From NCBI GenBank assembly GCA_900466575.1, contig UBMP01000017.1:45049-109048 (forward strand): a stretch of 64,000 bases of DNA, read 5' to 3'. This DNA comes from Hyphomicrobiales bacterium. Its GTDB lineage: Bacteria; Pseudomonadota; Alphaproteobacteria; Rhizobiales; Rhizobiaceae. The position numbers and the translations under genes are program-made. Each line of letters starts with the position of its first letter. Position 1 is the first letter of the stretch. This document shows positions 55,052-64,000 of this stretch, piece by piece. The notes under the pieces are model-generated. The model was given only the letters and a program-made list of their open reading frames with translations, ran no database searches and was not told the origin of the DNA.

Positions 55052-56516
55052 CCGTGTCGCGCCGCAGATCGTATCGATCCATCTTGGCCCTCAGCCCGAC
55101 ACGAGACAAGCCCAATTCGTCCGCCGTGCGGCTGATATTGCCGGCGTGGCGGGCAAGGCTGGCCTCGATCGCCGCCTTCTCGACAACCGCGACGATGTCC
55201 TTCAGCTGCTGGCCGGCCTGCGTACTTTCGTTCGACGGGCCGGCCGCCGACCCGTTGCGGATCGCCGGCGATAGCAGCCTGTCGGGGAGCGGTTCGTTGC
55301 CCGGCGAGAGCACGACCATGCGCTGGATCTCATTATGCAGTTCCCGCACATTGCCGGGCCACCCATAGGCGGACATGAGTTCCAGCGTGCGCGGATGAAA
55401 TCCAGAAATCTCGCGCCCGAAGGCCTGGTTGATCTGGGTGAGCGTATGGCCGGCAATCGCCATGATGTCGCCCGCGCGATCCTTCAGCGCCGGCATGTGG
55501 ATGGGGAAGGCCGCGACGCGATAATAGAGGTCGCGTCGGAAACGCCCGGCGGCCACCTCGGCCAGAAGGTCGCGGTTGGTGGCAGCAATCACCCGGACAT
55601 TGACCTTGCGGGTACGCTGCGCCCCGAGCGGACGGATCTCGCCTTCCTGCAGCACGCGGAGCAGCTTCACCTGAAAGGCCGGCGAGGTCTCGCCGATTTC
55701 ATCGAGAAAGATCGTGCCGCTGTCGGCAAGCTCGAACAGCCCGATCCGGTCCTGGTAAGCGCCGGTAAACGCACCCTTCTTGCAGCCGAAAAGCTCGCTT
55801 TCCAGCAGATCGTCCGGCAGGGCACCGCAGTTTTCGATGACGAAGGGCTTGTCGGCGCGGGCCGACTGGTGGTGGATGGCGCGCGCCAGCAACTCCTTAC
55901 CCGTGCCCGATGCCCCTGTGATCAGCACCGACACATCGTAGTCGGCGGCGCGTTTCGCCAGCGAAATCGCTTCCGCCACCGGGCTTCCATCGACATGGAT
56001 GAGCCGGTCGAAGCCATATTTGCTGCGCTCCACCCGCCGCTTGTCGGACACGGCCTTCTGCAGCAGATCGCTCTGCGGCTTCGCCTCGACACTGACCTCG
56101 CCGGCCTGATGCTGGAGCCGCCAGAGGTCCGCGCATTCGCGCATGCAGGCGACCAGCTCGTCCGGGTTCCACGGCTTGGTGATGTAGCGATAGACGCCGG
56201 CCTTGTTGACGCCGTCGATAATGTCGTCGCTGTCCGTATAGCCGGAAATGATCAGGCGGATCGTTTCCGGCCAGCGCTCGCGGGCACGCTTGAGAAAAGT
56301 CACGCCGGATTCGCCGGGCATGCGCTGGTCGCAGAGCAGGATCTGCACCAGCTCGCCTTCCAGCACGCCTTCCGCCTCGGCGGCATTCTTGGCGCAGATC
56401 ACCTCGAACTCGTCCGACAGCACGCGCCGGATCGCCTCCAGCGACCGCGGCTCGTCATCGACCACCAGAACGGTCGTGCTGGCATTGCTCACGTCAATCT
56501 GCTCCCCGCCGAACAC
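55035..56516 (-). CDS. hoxA: Sigma-54 response regulator of hydrogenase genes (HoxA/HupR)
   Basis: A 493-residue NtrC-type activator. The receiver domain has DDEP, the phospho-acceptor Asp in [10 protein letters not shown] and the Lys in YRYITKPW. The AAA+ domain shows Walker [18 protein letters not shown], the sigma-54-contacting GAFTGA in [15 protein letters not shown] and Walker [12 protein letters not shown] Fis-type helix-turn-helix ends it ([20 protein letters not shown]). It should activate the hydrogenase structural operon from a sigma-54 promoter, with HupT as the partner kinase. It lies 62 bases after hypE in a leftward array. In several hydrogenase systems the unphosphorylated form is the active one. 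Confidence 0.92.
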   Translation of the reverse strand: MFGGEQIDVSNASTTVLVVDDEPRSLEAIRRVLSDEFEVICAKNAAEAEGVLEGELVQILLCDQRMPGESGVTFLKRARERWPETIRLIISGYTDSDDIIDGVNKAGVYRYITKPWNPDELVACMRECADLWRLQHQAGEVSVEAKPQSDLLQKAVSDKRRVERSKYGFDRLIHVDGSPVAEAISLAKRAADYDVSVLITGASGTGKELLARAIHHQSARADKPFVIENCGALPDDLLESELFGCKKGAFTGAYQDRIGLFELADSGTIFLDEIGETSPAFQVKLLRVLQEGEIRPLGAQRTRKVNVRVIAATNRDLLAEVAAGRFRRDLYYRVAAFPIHMPALKDRAGDIMAIAGHTLTQINQAFGREISGFHPRTLELMSAYGWPGNVRELHNEIQRMVVLSPGNEPLPDRLLSPAIRNGSAAGPSNESTQAGQQLKDIVAVVEKAAIEASLARHAGNISRTADELGLSRVGLRAKMDRYDLRRDTDDETD

Positions 56517-56578
56517 GAACGTCCGGCCTCATCCCCGAAGAAGAACCGTAGAAACTCTTCGTCATGCCCGCAAGTCGC

Positions 56579-57634
56579 TCAGCAGATGCGCGGCAATTGC
56601 TCGCCCGAAAGCCAATCAACAATACGCCCCCCGCCGAAGGAGGTTTCCATCTGCACGAAGCAATGCGGGTCCTCGACCACATGGCCGATCATCGCCGCCT
56701 CCTGTCCCAGCGGATGCGCCAGCATCGCGGCCAGCACCGCATCCGCCACTTCCGGCGCCACGATGGCCACCAGCTTGCCCTCGTTGGCGACATTCAGCGG
56801 ATCGAGGCCCAGGAACTCGCAGGCCGCCGCCACCTCCGGCTTCAGCGGAATCTTTTCCTCATCAATCCGGAATCCCACCGAGGACTGATGCGCGATCTCA
56901 TTCAACGTCGCGGCAATGCCGCCCCGCGTCGGGTCGCGCATGAGGCGGATCGACGGTCCGCCGACGGCCACCATCGCCGCAGTCAGCGTATGGAGTGCTG
57001 CGGAGTCGGAGAGGATATCCGTGTCGAATTCCAGGTTCTCCCGCTTCGACATCACGGCCACGCCATGATCGCCGATGGAGCCGGAAACGATGACGCAATC
57101 GCCCGGCCGCGCAGCATTAGAGCGCATGTCGATGCCCTCCGGCAGAATGCCGACGCCTGCCGTCGAGATAAACACCCCATCCGCCTTGCCGCGTTCAACC
57201 ACCTTGGTGTCGCCGGTAATGATCGGCACGCCCGCCTCGCGCGAGGCTGCACCCATCGTGTCGGCGATCTTCGCGAGATCCGCGAGCGGAAAGCCTTCCT
57301 CGATGATGAAGCTCGCCGAGAGATAAAGCGGCTTTGCCCCCGACATGGCGACATCGTTGATCGTGCCGTGGACAGCGAGCGACCCGATATTACCGCCGGG
57401 GAAGAAGAGCGGCGAGACGACATAGCCGTCCGTCGTCATCACCATACGCCCCGCCGGCACGGCAAAGGCCGACTGGTCATTGCCGGCGCGCAGCCAGTCA
57501 TTGTCGAAGGCGGTGTGGAAGATGTCCTCGATCAACTGGCCCATGGCCCGCCCGCCCGCGCCATGCGAGAGATCGACGCGGCCGTTGCGGAGATCGAGCT
57601 TGCGCCTTGTCGGCTTCACGACCGCGATATTCAT
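56579..57634 (-). CDS. hypE: Hydrogenase maturation protein HypE
   Basis: A 351-residue HypE. It is an ATP-dependent dehydratase that turns the carbamoyl group received from HypF on its C-terminal Cys into cyanide for the [NiFe] active site. The C-terminus LPRIC is intact, with the acceptor Cys as last residue. PurM-like blocks include DLSHGAGGRAMGQLIEDIF, NDQSAFAVPAGRMVMTTDGY and RDPTRGGIAATLNEIAHQ. It overlaps hypD by four bases and belongs to the hypABFCDE order. Confidence 0.95.
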   Translation of the reverse strand: MNIAVVKPTRRKLDLRNGRVDLSHGAGGRAMGQLIEDIFHTAFDNDWLRAGNDQSAFAVPAGRMVMTTDGYVVSPLFFPGGNIGSLAVHGTINDVAMSGAKPLYLSASFIIEEGFPLADLAKIADTMGAASREAGVPIITGDTKVVERGKADGVFISTAGVGILPEGIDMRSNAARPGDCVIVSGSIGDHGVAVMSKRENLEFDTDILSDSAALHTLTAAMVAVGGPSIRLMRDPTRGGIAATLNEIAHQSSVGFRIDEEKIPLKPEVAAACEFLGLDPLNVANEGKLVAIVAPEVADAVLAAMLAHPLGQEAAMIGHVVEDPHCFVQMETSFGGGRIVDWLSGEQLPRIC

Positions 57635-58788
57635 GCCACGCTCCTCTCGATTTCCTTGGTCTTTGCGTGCTCGCGGAAGCGGCCATAGGTCCAGTGTGCG
57701 GCGCAGGCCCCTTCAGACGAGACCATGCAGGAGCCCATGGGCGTGTCCGGCGTGCAGGCCGTGCCGAAGAGCTTGCAATCGGTCGGCCGCTTGACGCCGC
57801 GCAGGATCGCGCCGCAGTCGCAGGCCGGATTGTCCTTCGACGCCGGCGTCACGAGACCGAAGCGCTTCTCGGCGTCATAGTGGCTGTATTCCTCGCGCAG
57901 CCGCAGCGCGCCTTGCGGCACGTCGCCCAGCCCGCGCCACTCGAAGCTCTCGCGTTGCTCGAAGAAGTCCGCGACTTCCGCCTGCGCCTTGCGGTTCCCG
58001 CCCGGTTTGACGGCGCGGATATACTGGTTCTCGACCACATAGCGCCCCTCGTTGATCTGGCGCACCAGCATGAGGATCGCCTGAATGACATCGAGCGGTT
58101 CGAAGCCGGCAACGACGACGGGCTTGCGGAAGTTCTCGGCGAATTCGTCGTAAGGTTCGGTGCCGATGACGGTGGAGACATGGGCCGGGCCGATGAAGCC
58201 ATCGACCTTCACCGTGCCGAGCTTGGCCACTTCCGGGCTTGCCAGAATGGTCTGGATCGCCGCCGGCGTCAGCACGTGGTTGCAATAGATGGAGAAGTTT
58301 TCGAGCCCCTTGTCGATGGCAGCGCGCAAGGCGAGCGCCGTCGGCGGCGTCGTCGTCTCGAAGCCGATGGCGAAGAAGACTACCTCCCGATGCGGCTCGG
58401 CTTCCGCGATGCGCAGCGCATCCAGCGTCGAATAGACCATACGGATATCGGCGCCCGCCGCCTTCGCCTTCAACAGGCTCGACCCGTTGGAGCCGGGAAC
58501 GCGCATCAGGTCGCCATAGGTGCAGAGCGTGACTTCCGGGCGCTGCGCGAGCGCAATCGCCGCATCGAGACGGCCGATGGGCAGCACGCAGACGGGACAG
58601 CCCGGCCCGTGGATCATCCGCACATTGTCCGGCAGCAGGTCCTCCAGCCCATAGCGGGAAATGGCATGCGTGTGGCCGCCGCAGAATTCCATGAAATGGT
58701 AATTCACATCCGGCCGGACCTCCTCCGAAATCTGCCGGGCTATGTCCTTGGCTAGCCGGCCGTCGCGATATTCGTCGATATATTTCAT
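57631..58788 (-). CDS. hypD: Hydrogenase maturation protein HypD
   Basis: A 385-residue iron-sulfur scaffold that assembles the Fe(CN)2CO unit with HypC and HypE. The conserved CGGHTH motif is near the N-terminus (HFMEFCGGHTHAISRYGL), GPGCPVCVLP follows, and the C-terminal part carries the cluster cysteines in PACDCGAILRG, DCKLFGTACTPDTPMGSCMV and EGACAAHW. Length is normal. It starts within the end of hypC (overlap of four bases). Confidence 0.95.
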   Translation of the reverse strand: MKYIDEYRDGRLAKDIARQISEEVRPDVNYHFMEFCGGHTHAISRYGLEDLLPDNVRMIHGPGCPVCVLPIGRLDAAIALAQRPEVTLCTYGDLMRVPGSNGSSLLKAKAAGADIRMVYSTLDALRIAEAEPHREVVFFAIGFETTTPPTALALRAAIDKGLENFSIYCNHVLTPAAIQTILASPEVAKLGTVKVDGFIGPAHVSTVIGTEPYDEFAENFRKPVVVAGFEPLDVIQAILMLVRQINEGRYVVENQYIRAVKPGGNRKAQAEVADFFEQRESFEWRGLGDVPQGALRLREEYSHYDAEKRFGLVTPASKDNPACDCGAILRGVKRPTDCKLFGTACTPDTPMGSCMVSSEGACAAHWTYGRFREHAKTKEIERSVA

Positions 58789-59012
58789 GCCACCTCTCCC
58801 AATGCGGCTTCACGGATCAGTTCCAGCGTGCGCTCCGCTTCTTCCGGATCGATCTTGGCCAGCGCATAGCCGACATGCAGCACCAGATAATCGCCCACCT
58901 GCACGTCATCGACGAGCGCGGTGGAAACGATCTTGGACACGCCATCCAGCGTCACCTTGGCCATATTGTCGGGCAGCACTTCCTTCACCTGGACGGGAAT
59001 GGCTAGGCACAT
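58785..59012 (-). CDS. hypC: Hydrogenase maturation chaperone HypC
   Basis: A 75-residue HypC. After removal of Met the N-terminal Cys (MCLAIPVQVKEVL) binds the large-subunit precursor and the HypD iron unit. VGDYLVLHVGYALAKID is the family's characteristic C-terminal block. It overlaps hypF by ten bases and hypD by four, consistent with coupled translation. Confidence 0.95.
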   Translation of the reverse strand: MCLAIPVQVKEVLPDNMAKVTLDGVSKIVSTALVDDVQVGDYLVLHVGYALAKIDPEEAERTLELIREAALGEVA

Positions 59013-61282
59013 GTCTCGATCTCCTCCGAATGCACATTTTCTGTTTCTATGACGTGGCGAGCAAAGGCGACTTGTCCCAGCGCAATTCCGCCGTCGTTTG
59101 CGGGCGCGGCGCGCGGCAGGAAAACGACGAGGCCCTGCGCCTCAAGCCGGCTCACCAGCCCCTCGGCCAGCACACGGTTCATGATGCAGCCGCCGGAAAG
59201 GACGACGCGCCCCTGATCCTGCGGGCTCCGCGTCGCTTCAATCCATTCGGCAAGGCCGGCAATCAGCGTGCCGTGAAAGAGGTTTGCGGCTTCCGCTCCG
59301 GTCAGGCGGCTTTCCGCGAGATGCACCAGAAGCGGCATGAAATCGAGTTGACCCCCGTCAACTTCGTAGCCGCCGGTCAGAGCCTCGGGCGCAGTCACCA
59401 GCGCTTCGAATTCCATCGCCGCCTGGCCTTCGTAATGCTGCACGAGGCGCACGTCCGCAATCGCGGCAGCGGCATCGAAGAGACGGCCCATGCTGGAGGT
59501 GAGCCCGACGCGCATGCCGAGGCCGAAGAGGGAAATCAGCTTTTCCGCCATCGGATGGCTCGCGAAAAGCGCGCGCGCAAGGTCTTCGCGGACTCCCTGA
59601 TGCAGCGCGCCAATGCCCATGCGCCAAGGCTCGCGCGCGGCCTTGTCGCCACCCGCGAGCGGCAGCGGACGCAGTCCGCCTTTGTGAGTCCAGTCAGCGC
59701 CGTTGAGATCGATGCGCTCGCCGCCCCAGATCGCGCCGCCGGGACCGTAGCCGTGACCGTCCAACGCCAGCCCGGTGACGGAGCCGGCGAGATGATGCTC
59801 GGCGACGACGGCGGCGATATGGGCGACATGGTGCTGAACACGGATGAGCGGCAGGTCCAGCGTCTCGGCGAACCGCACCGAGCGGAAATCCGGATGCATG
59901 TCGCAGGCGGCGTAGTCCGGAGTCACATCGAGGATGGAACAGAGATGCGCGACCGTCTCCCGCTGGAAGCGGATCGCCTCCGCATTGTCCAGCCCGCCGA
60001 TATGCTGCGACAGAAACGCCTCGCGCCCGCGCGTCACGCAGATCGTGTTCTTCAAATCGCTGCCCAGCGCAATGACCGACGGTCCATCCGAGCCCAGATC
60101 GACCGGTTCCGGGACATAACCGCGCGCACGGCGTAGATAGGCGGGCGCGCCGGCGACGATCTGCATCACGCTGTCATCGGCGCGCACCACGATGTCGCGG
60201 TCATGCGTGACGATGAGATCGGCAATGCCGGAAAGCCGGCGCTGCGCATCCTCGTTCGACGCGACCAGCGGCTCGCCGCCGGGATTGGCGCTGGTACCAA
60301 CCAGAACGGGCACCTTGCCGCCCTCCTCCAGCGCTGCCAGCAGCAGATGATGCACGGGTGCATAGGCCAACATGACGCCGATCCGTTTCAAGCCCGGCGC
60401 GATGCTATGCGGCAGGTTGCCCCGGCTTTCGGCCAGCACGATCGGGTGGGCCGGGTTTTCGAGCAGCGCCGTTTCCGCATCGGTCAGGTCAACAAAGTGC
60501 TGCGCAGCATCGACATTGCGCAGCATCACGGCAAACGGCTTTTCTTCGCGCGCCTTGCGCTGCCGCAGCGTCGCGATGGCGCTTGCGTTTTCCGCATCGC
60601 AGAGAAGATGAAATCCGCCGATACCCTTCAGCGCGACGATCTTTCCCGCGCGGATCGCCTGCGCCATTTCCTCAACCGAATGGCTCTGCTTCGGCCCGCA
60701 GGCGGGACAGGCGACCGGCTCGGCATGGAAGCGGCGATTGAGCGGGTTTTCGTAATCGGCGCGGCAGGCAGGGCACATCGCAAAGCCCGCCATGGAGGTC
60801 TGCGCGCGATCGTAAGGCAGGCGTTTCGTGATCGTCAGGCGCGGACCGCAATGGGTGCAATTGACGAAGGGATAGTGAAAGAAGCGGCTTGCCGGGTCGA
60901 AAAGCTCGTCGAGACATTGCCGGCAGGTCGCCGCATCCGCGCCGATGCGCGTGGCGCTCTTGCCGCCGACGCTTTCGCGAATTTCGAAACCGGTCAGGCC
61001 GTTCGTGTCGATCTCCTGCGTCTCGATCGTATCGATGCGCGCCAGCGGCGGCGCATCCATCTTGACCGCGCGGGCGAACGCGTCCGCGCCCTCACCTTCG
61101 ACCTCGATCAGCACGCCGGCATTGTCGTTCAGCACGAAACCGGACAGCCCCATCTGGTGGGCGAGCGCGAAGGCGAAGGGCCGGAAGCCCACGCCCTGCA
61201 CAACGCCGCGCACGCGCAGCCGGAAGCGGCGGATCGTCCGATCCCCGGCCATGGCGTCAACGATAGTGACCCGGTTCGCCAT
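59003..61282 (-). CDS. hypF: Carbamoyltransferase HypF
   Basis: A 759-residue full-length HypF. Domains in order: acylphosphatase (RVRGVVQGVGFRPFAFALA, about 20-110); two zinc-finger pairs (CRQCLDEL, CTHCG, CPACRADY, CPACG, about 120-210); a YrdC-like domain (about 215-400, KGIGGFHLLCDAEN); and the Kae1/carbamoyltransferase domain (HDRDIVVRADDS, then HHVAHIAAVVAEHHLAG and VLSGGCIMNRVLAEGL). It uses carbamoyl phosphate and ATP to load HypE. It follows hypB closely. All catalytic blocks are present. Confidence 0.95.
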   Translation of the reverse strand: MANRVTIVDAMAGDRTIRRFRLRVRGVVQGVGFRPFAFALAHQMGLSGFVLNDNAGVLIEVEGEGADAFARAVKMDAPPLARIDTIETQEIDTNGLTGFEIRESVGGKSATRIGADAATCRQCLDELFDPASRFFHYPFVNCTHCGPRLTITKRLPYDRAQTSMAGFAMCPACRADYENPLNRRFHAEPVACPACGPKQSHSVEEMAQAIRAGKIVALKGIGGFHLLCDAENASAIATLRQRKAREEKPFAVMLRNVDAAQHFVDLTDAETALLENPAHPIVLAESRGNLPHSIAPGLKRIGVMLAYAPVHHLLLAALEEGGKVPVLVGTSANPGGEPLVASNEDAQRRLSGIADLIVTHDRDIVVRADDSVMQIVAGAPAYLRRARGYVPEPVDLGSDGPSVIALGSDLKNTICVTRGREAFLSQHIGGLDNAEAIRFQRETVAHLCSILDVTPDYAACDMHPDFRSVRFAETLDLPLIRVQHHVAHIAAVVAEHHLAGSVTGLALDGHGYGPGGAIWGGERIDLNGADWTHKGGLRPLPLAGGDKAAREPWRMGIGALHQGVREDLARALFASHPMAEKLISLFGLGMRVGLTSSMGRLFDAAAAIADVRLVQHYEGQAAMEFEALVTAPEALTGGYEVDGGQLDFMPLLVHLAESRLTGAEAANLFHGTLIAGLAEWIEATRSPQDQGRVVLSGGCIMNRVLAEGLVSRLEAQGLVVFLPRAAPANDGGIALGQVAFARHVIETENVHSEEIETCA

Positions 61283-61285
61283 GCT

Positions 61286-62281
61286 TCACGCGACCTTTGT
61301 GGCAGTTGCCTGACGGGCGGCGGAGGCTTCGAGCCAGGCATAGAGCGCCTCCATCCCCTCGCCGGTGCGGGCGGAGACGATGAAGGTCTGCAGCTTGGGG
61401 TTCACCCGCATGGCATTGGCAATGCAGAGCCCGGTGTTGAAATCGAGATGCGGAAGAAGATCGGACTTGTTCAGCACCATGATATCGGCGGCGGCGAACA
61501 TGTCGGGATATTTCAGCGGCTTGTCCTCGCCTTCGGTGACGGAGAGAACCGCGACCTTGTGCGCCTCGCCGAGATCGAAGGCGGCGGGACAGACGAGATT
61601 GCCGACATTCTCGATGAACAGAACCGAGTTTTCCGCCGGCTCCAGCGTTTCGATGGCGTGGCCCACCATATGTGCGTCGAGGTGACAGCCCTTGCCCGTA
61701 TTGATCTGCACGGCGCGCGCGCCGGCCTCGCGGATGCGCTGCGCGTCGTTGGAGGTCTGCTGGTCGCCCTCGATCACCGTGATCTCGATGCGCTCCTTCA
61801 GCTCGCGGATCATGCGGGCGAGCAGCGTGGTCTTGCCCGAGCCGGGGCTGGAGACGAAGTTCAGCGCAAAGATGCCGCGCGAGGCCAGATGCGCGCGATT
61901 GGCGGCCGCCAGCCGATCGTTCTTCGAAAGGATATCGCGCTCGACCTGGATGATCTTTTCCTGGCTCATGCCCGGCACATGCACGCCGGCAATGCCCTGG
62001 CCGTAATGCGAGGTGCCGGCTTCGTGATGCACATGGTCATGGTCGTGGTGATCATGATGATGGTCGTGATCATGATCGTGCCCATGGTGGTGGTGATGAT
62101 CATGGCCGCCATGCCCGTGTGAATGGGAATGTCCATGACTGTGAGAATGGCTGTGGCCGTGTCCATGGTCATGCTCGTGGTCATGATCATGGTGGTGATG
62201 GCCATGCGCGTGGCCGGCCTCACCCTTTTTCGTTCCGTCGTCGATCACGGGATCGGTCCCGCATCCGCAAACCGTACACAT
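61286..62281 (-). CDS. hypB: Nickel-inserting GTPase HypB with very large His-rich region
   Basis: A 331-residue GTPase. The N-terminal metal site MCTVCGCG is present. Residues about 24-88 form a histidine-rich stretch with about 37 His in 65 residues (patterns such as [16 protein letters not shown]), suited to nickel storage. The GTPase part has Walker [18 protein letters not shown], the second metal site [13 protein letters not shown] and NKSD. The His stretch explains the CAT/CATG-rich repeat-like DNA at about 62018-62212. The start at 62281 overlaps the hypA stop. Such long stretches also occur in rhizobial HypB, but this one is large. Confidence 0.95.
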   Translation of the reverse strand: MCTVCGCGTDPVIDDGTKKGEAGHAHGHHHHDHDHEHDHGHGHSHSHSHGHSHSHGHGGHDHHHHHGHDHDHDHHHDHHDHDHVHHEAGTSHYGQGIAGVHVPGMSQEKIIQVERDILSKNDRLAAANRAHLASRGIFALNFVSSPGSGKTTLLARMIRELKERIEITVIEGDQQTSNDAQRIREAGARAVQINTGKGCHLDAHMVGHAIETLEPAENSVLFIENVGNLVCPAAFDLGEAHKVAVLSVTEGEDKPLKYPDMFAAADIMVLNKSDLLPHLDFNTGLCIANAMRVNPKLQTFIVSARTGEGMEALYAWLEASAARQATATKVA

Positions 62282-62622
62282 CAGATTACCTCCAAATCCC
62301 TGATCTTCAATTCGTCGCCCGCCGTCATCTGCACGCGCGAGTGTCCGCATTCCGGGCATGCCCCGAAACGCTCCTCCAAAGGCACCGTCTTCTCGCAATC
62401 GAGGCACCAGCCCTCGCCGGCGATGCGGTTGATTTCGAGTTCCGCTTCCTCCGCCAGACTGCCGCGCCGAATGGCGTCATAACAGAACATCAGCGCTTCC
62501 GGATCGACATGGCTCAAACGACCGACATCGAGGCGGATCACGCGAATGCCTTTAGCCCCGTGGGTCACGGCGGTTTCGCAGGCGATCTCGACCACGCTTT
62601 CCATTAGCGACATTTCATGCAT
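62281..62622 (-). CDS. hypA: Nickel chaperone HypA
   Basis: A 113-residue HypA. The nickel-binding MHE start ([14 protein letters not shown]) and the zinc-binding pair CLDCEKT and [10 protein letters not shown] are intact. It hands nickel to the hydrogenase large-subunit precursor with HypB. It overlaps the end of hupK by eight bases and hypB by one base. Confidence 0.95.
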   Translation of the reverse strand: MHEMSLMESVVEIACETAVTHGAKGIRVIRLDVGRLSHVDPEALMFCYDAIRRGSLAEEAELEINRIAGEGWCLDCEKTVPLEERFGACPECGHSRVQMTAGDELKIRDLEVI

Positions 62623-63727
62623 GGGCGATCTCCTTCACCGTGATGTCGAATGCGACGCAGGGGTCGAAGAGAGCAGCAAGCTTGGCGATGCGCAGGCGGG
62701 CCATGTCTCCCGCGCCTATTCTTGACGAAAGCAGCGTTTCGACGAAAGGCCCGGCGGGGTGAAAATTCCATTCGGTCGGCGCGAGAATGCGATATTGCTC
62801 GATGCGGCCTTCCGCATCGAGCCGGGCGGCATGATAAAGCCGCCCCCGCGCGCATTCCACCGCGCCATAGCCATGGCCGCTCGCCACGCCGTCGCACATC
62901 AGTCCATCGAGTTCAACGGCGCGACCGTCGGTGATGGCGTCCAGTTGCGAGAGCGAAGCCGAGAGGTCCGCAATCCGGGCGCTCAGACGGGCTGAGAGCG
63001 CCCTACCCGCATCGCTCCCCTGCCGCTGGCGCATCCGGCTATAGGCCCCGGTTTCGATGACCCGGCCGGCGAGCGACGGGCGCTGCGCGTAAGTCTCGGC
63101 TTTCACAAGAAGGCCGACCACCTCATCATCGTCTTGGGCTTCCAGCGCTTCCACCGGGCGACGCGGGAAGATATCGTCGCGCGTCAGATCGAGCGCGATC
63201 GTTTCCAGCAGGCTGCCCTTCGTCGGCTCAGCGCCTGACGCCGGAACGCCGATGGCGCTGGCGGACTGGCGCAGGGCGTCGCGCGCATCGGCGAGCACGC
63301 GCGGGCTTTCCCATCCGGCCTCAGCCATGCTGATGATGGTGCGAGATGCCTTCAGCGCTTCACGCAGATGCTGGCCCGCAGAGGCCTGCGCGGTGGCTGT
63401 GAGCTTGCCCGGCCATTGCATGACCAGCGGACGCATAATTTCGAAAATGCGTTCCGCGAGCAGTCCGGCAGCGGCAAAAATGCGGGCCTCCTCGCTGAAG
63501 GATTCCCCGCTTGCCTTGGCCAGCGCAAGCCGCGACGCAGTCGCCTGTGCGAAACCGCAGAGCGAGAAGATCTGGCCGGCGAGCCGCGGTGCTTCTGCCG
63601 GCGCGCGGCCTTCGAAGAGACGCGCCAGCGCCGGCGGGCGGACGCTCTTCACCTCCACCGCGCAGACCGCATCGCGGGCGAGGCTGACGGAAATGGCGAC
63701 GGAGCCTGCGGCAAGCGGCGTGTTCAT
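62615..63727 (-). CDS. hupK: Hydrogenase accessory scaffold HupK/HoxV-like
   Basis: A 370-residue protein of the HupK/HoxV group, a distant relative of the [NiFe] large subunit used as a scaffold in active-site assembly. The relics of the nickel motifs are visible: [11 protein letters not shown] near residue 54 (one Cys of the RxCGxC motif) and [16 protein letters not shown] near the end (DPC but no second Cys). Between them [21 protein letters not shown] is the familiar substrate-binding stretch. Its first four bases overlap the upstream hupJ gene and its end overlaps hypA. Confidence 0.88.
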   Translation of the reverse strand: MNTPLAAGSVAISVSLARDAVCAVEVKSVRPPALARLFEGRAPAEAPRLAGQIFSLCGFAQATASRLALAKASGESFSEEARIFAAAGLLAERIFEIMRPLVMQWPGKLTATAQASAGQHLREALKASRTIISMAEAGWESPRVLADARDALRQSASAIGVPASGAEPTKGSLLETIALDLTRDDIFPRRPVEALEAQDDDEVVGLLVKAETYAQRPSLAGRVIETGAYSRMRQRQGSDAGRALSARLSARIADLSASLSQLDAITDGRAVELDGLMCDGVASGHGYGAVECARGRLYHAARLDAEGRIEQYRILAPTEWNFHPAGPFVETLLSSRIGAGDMARLRIAKLAALFDPCVAFDITVKEIAHA

Positions 63728-64000
63728 GGTTCCACCGCCTCGGGTCTCGCAGCGAGCTTGCCGCGCAGCAGATCGCGCCGGCTTGGCCGCGCAGGCGGGG
63801 GGGGTGGTGGTGGAGGTGGCTCGAGCGCGCTCATGTCGAAGAAGGTGCGGATGATTTCGGCGGCAACTTCGGTCGCCTCTTCCATGCTGGCGAATTCGAA
63901 GACCGGCGAGAAGAGCGAGCAGGAATCGACGCGGCCGATGCCGTCCAACTCGCCAACGATGAATTCCACCTCGCCCGCGATGCGGTCTGCGCGGTGGAGG
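63724..64000 (-). CDS. hupJ: Hydrogenase assembly chaperone HupJ/HybE (partial, cut by right edge)
   Basis: The leftward frame is open to the edge of the window; the visible C-terminal 91 or so residues read [20 protein letters not shown], then [16 protein letters not shown]. This is the conserved end of [NiFe]-hydrogenase assembly chaperones of the HybE/HupJ/HoxT family. A poly-proline run (PPPPPPPPP) precedes a basic tail. A GTG at 63969 could be misread as a start, but homology continues upstream of it. The gene overlaps hupK by four bases. Confidence 0.85.
   Translation of the reverse strand, partial: LHRADRIAGEVEFIVGELDGIGRVDSCSLFSPVFEFASMEEATEVAAEIIRTFFDMSALEPPPPPPPPPARPSRRDLLRGKLAARPEAVEP

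Noticed and set aside
60203..62122. 639-codon rightward open frame
   Set aside because: It is antisense to hypF and hypB, which have full catalytic motifs.
62030..62215. CAT/ATG-rich repeat resembling a simple satellite or CRISPR-like array
   Set aside because: It is the coding sequence of the histidine-rich part of HypB; there are no unique spacers of constant length.

Overview
This GC-rich window, with short intergenic gaps and heavily overlapping operons, looks like an alphaproteobacterium of the Rhizobiales, probably Rhizobiaceae. The signs are a soluble multi-HAMP chemoreceptor, CUT2-type ABC importers next to HutC-type GntR regulators, a NodT-type outer-membrane lipoprotein, and a hup/hyp/hoxA hydrogenase cluster. 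No tRNA, rRNA, CRISPR array or intact insertion sequence was seen. It reads as a run of accessory catabolic modules that ends in hydrogenase maturation genes.

Region 1 (1-10.4 kb). The left edge cuts a leftward gene that fuses a two-domain VOC ring-cleavage dioxygenase to an alpha/beta hydrolase. A soluble chemoreceptor with a 90-residue repeat follows. Next comes a rightward aromatic or N-heterocycle cluster: a C-C hydrolase related to 2,6-dihydroxypseudooxynicotine hydrolase, an EthD-like protein, a VOC extradiol dioxygenase, a Rieske ferredoxin, a FAD monooxygenase and an MFS carrier. A broken hydantoinase-B tail lies just beyond.

Region 2 (10.6-23.8 kb). Three transcripts share a GTACGTAC-core operator and surround a HutC-type GntR gene. 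The leftward operon encodes a CUT2 ABC importer, a 68-aa protein, an amidase and a flavin reductase. A second leftward gene is an MFS carrier. The rightward operon encodes a RutA-type flavin monooxygenase, two more amidases and an isochorismatase-fold amidohydrolase. Together these look like a regulated pathway for uptake, oxidative ring opening and stepwise deamidation of a cyclic amide or imide. The substrate is unknown and this is the best candidate for an undescribed system.

Region 3 (23.9-34 kb). A Na/Pi-cotransporter-like gene is followed by a guanidine module. Reading leftward it has a sigma-54 promoter, a guanidine-I (ykkC) riboswitch with an attenuator-type terminator, an ABC importer, two DUF1989 carboxyguanidine-deiminase-type subunits, and a biotin carboxylase of the urea/guanidine type. 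No allophanate hydrolase of normal size is present.

Region 4 (34.3-43.5 kb). A four-gene MdtABC/NodT-type RND efflux operon.

Region 5 (43.6-53.6 kb). A FGGY kinase, a second CUT2 ABC importer, a phosphotriesterase-family lactonase, a creatininase-family enzyme, a HutC-type GntR regulator and an unassigned TIM-barrel protein. Three palindromes of the form ACTTGACT-N8-AGTCAAGT mark the three promoters. It appears to be a carbohydrate or sugar-acid catabolic regulon.

Region 6 (53.7-64 kb). A leftward [NiFe]-hydrogenase accessory block, in order of transcription hupJ (cut by the right edge), hupK, hypA, hypB, hypF, hypC, hypD, hypE, hoxA, hupT. HypB carries a very large histidine-rich nickel-binding stretch. 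The structural subunit genes should lie beyond the right edge.
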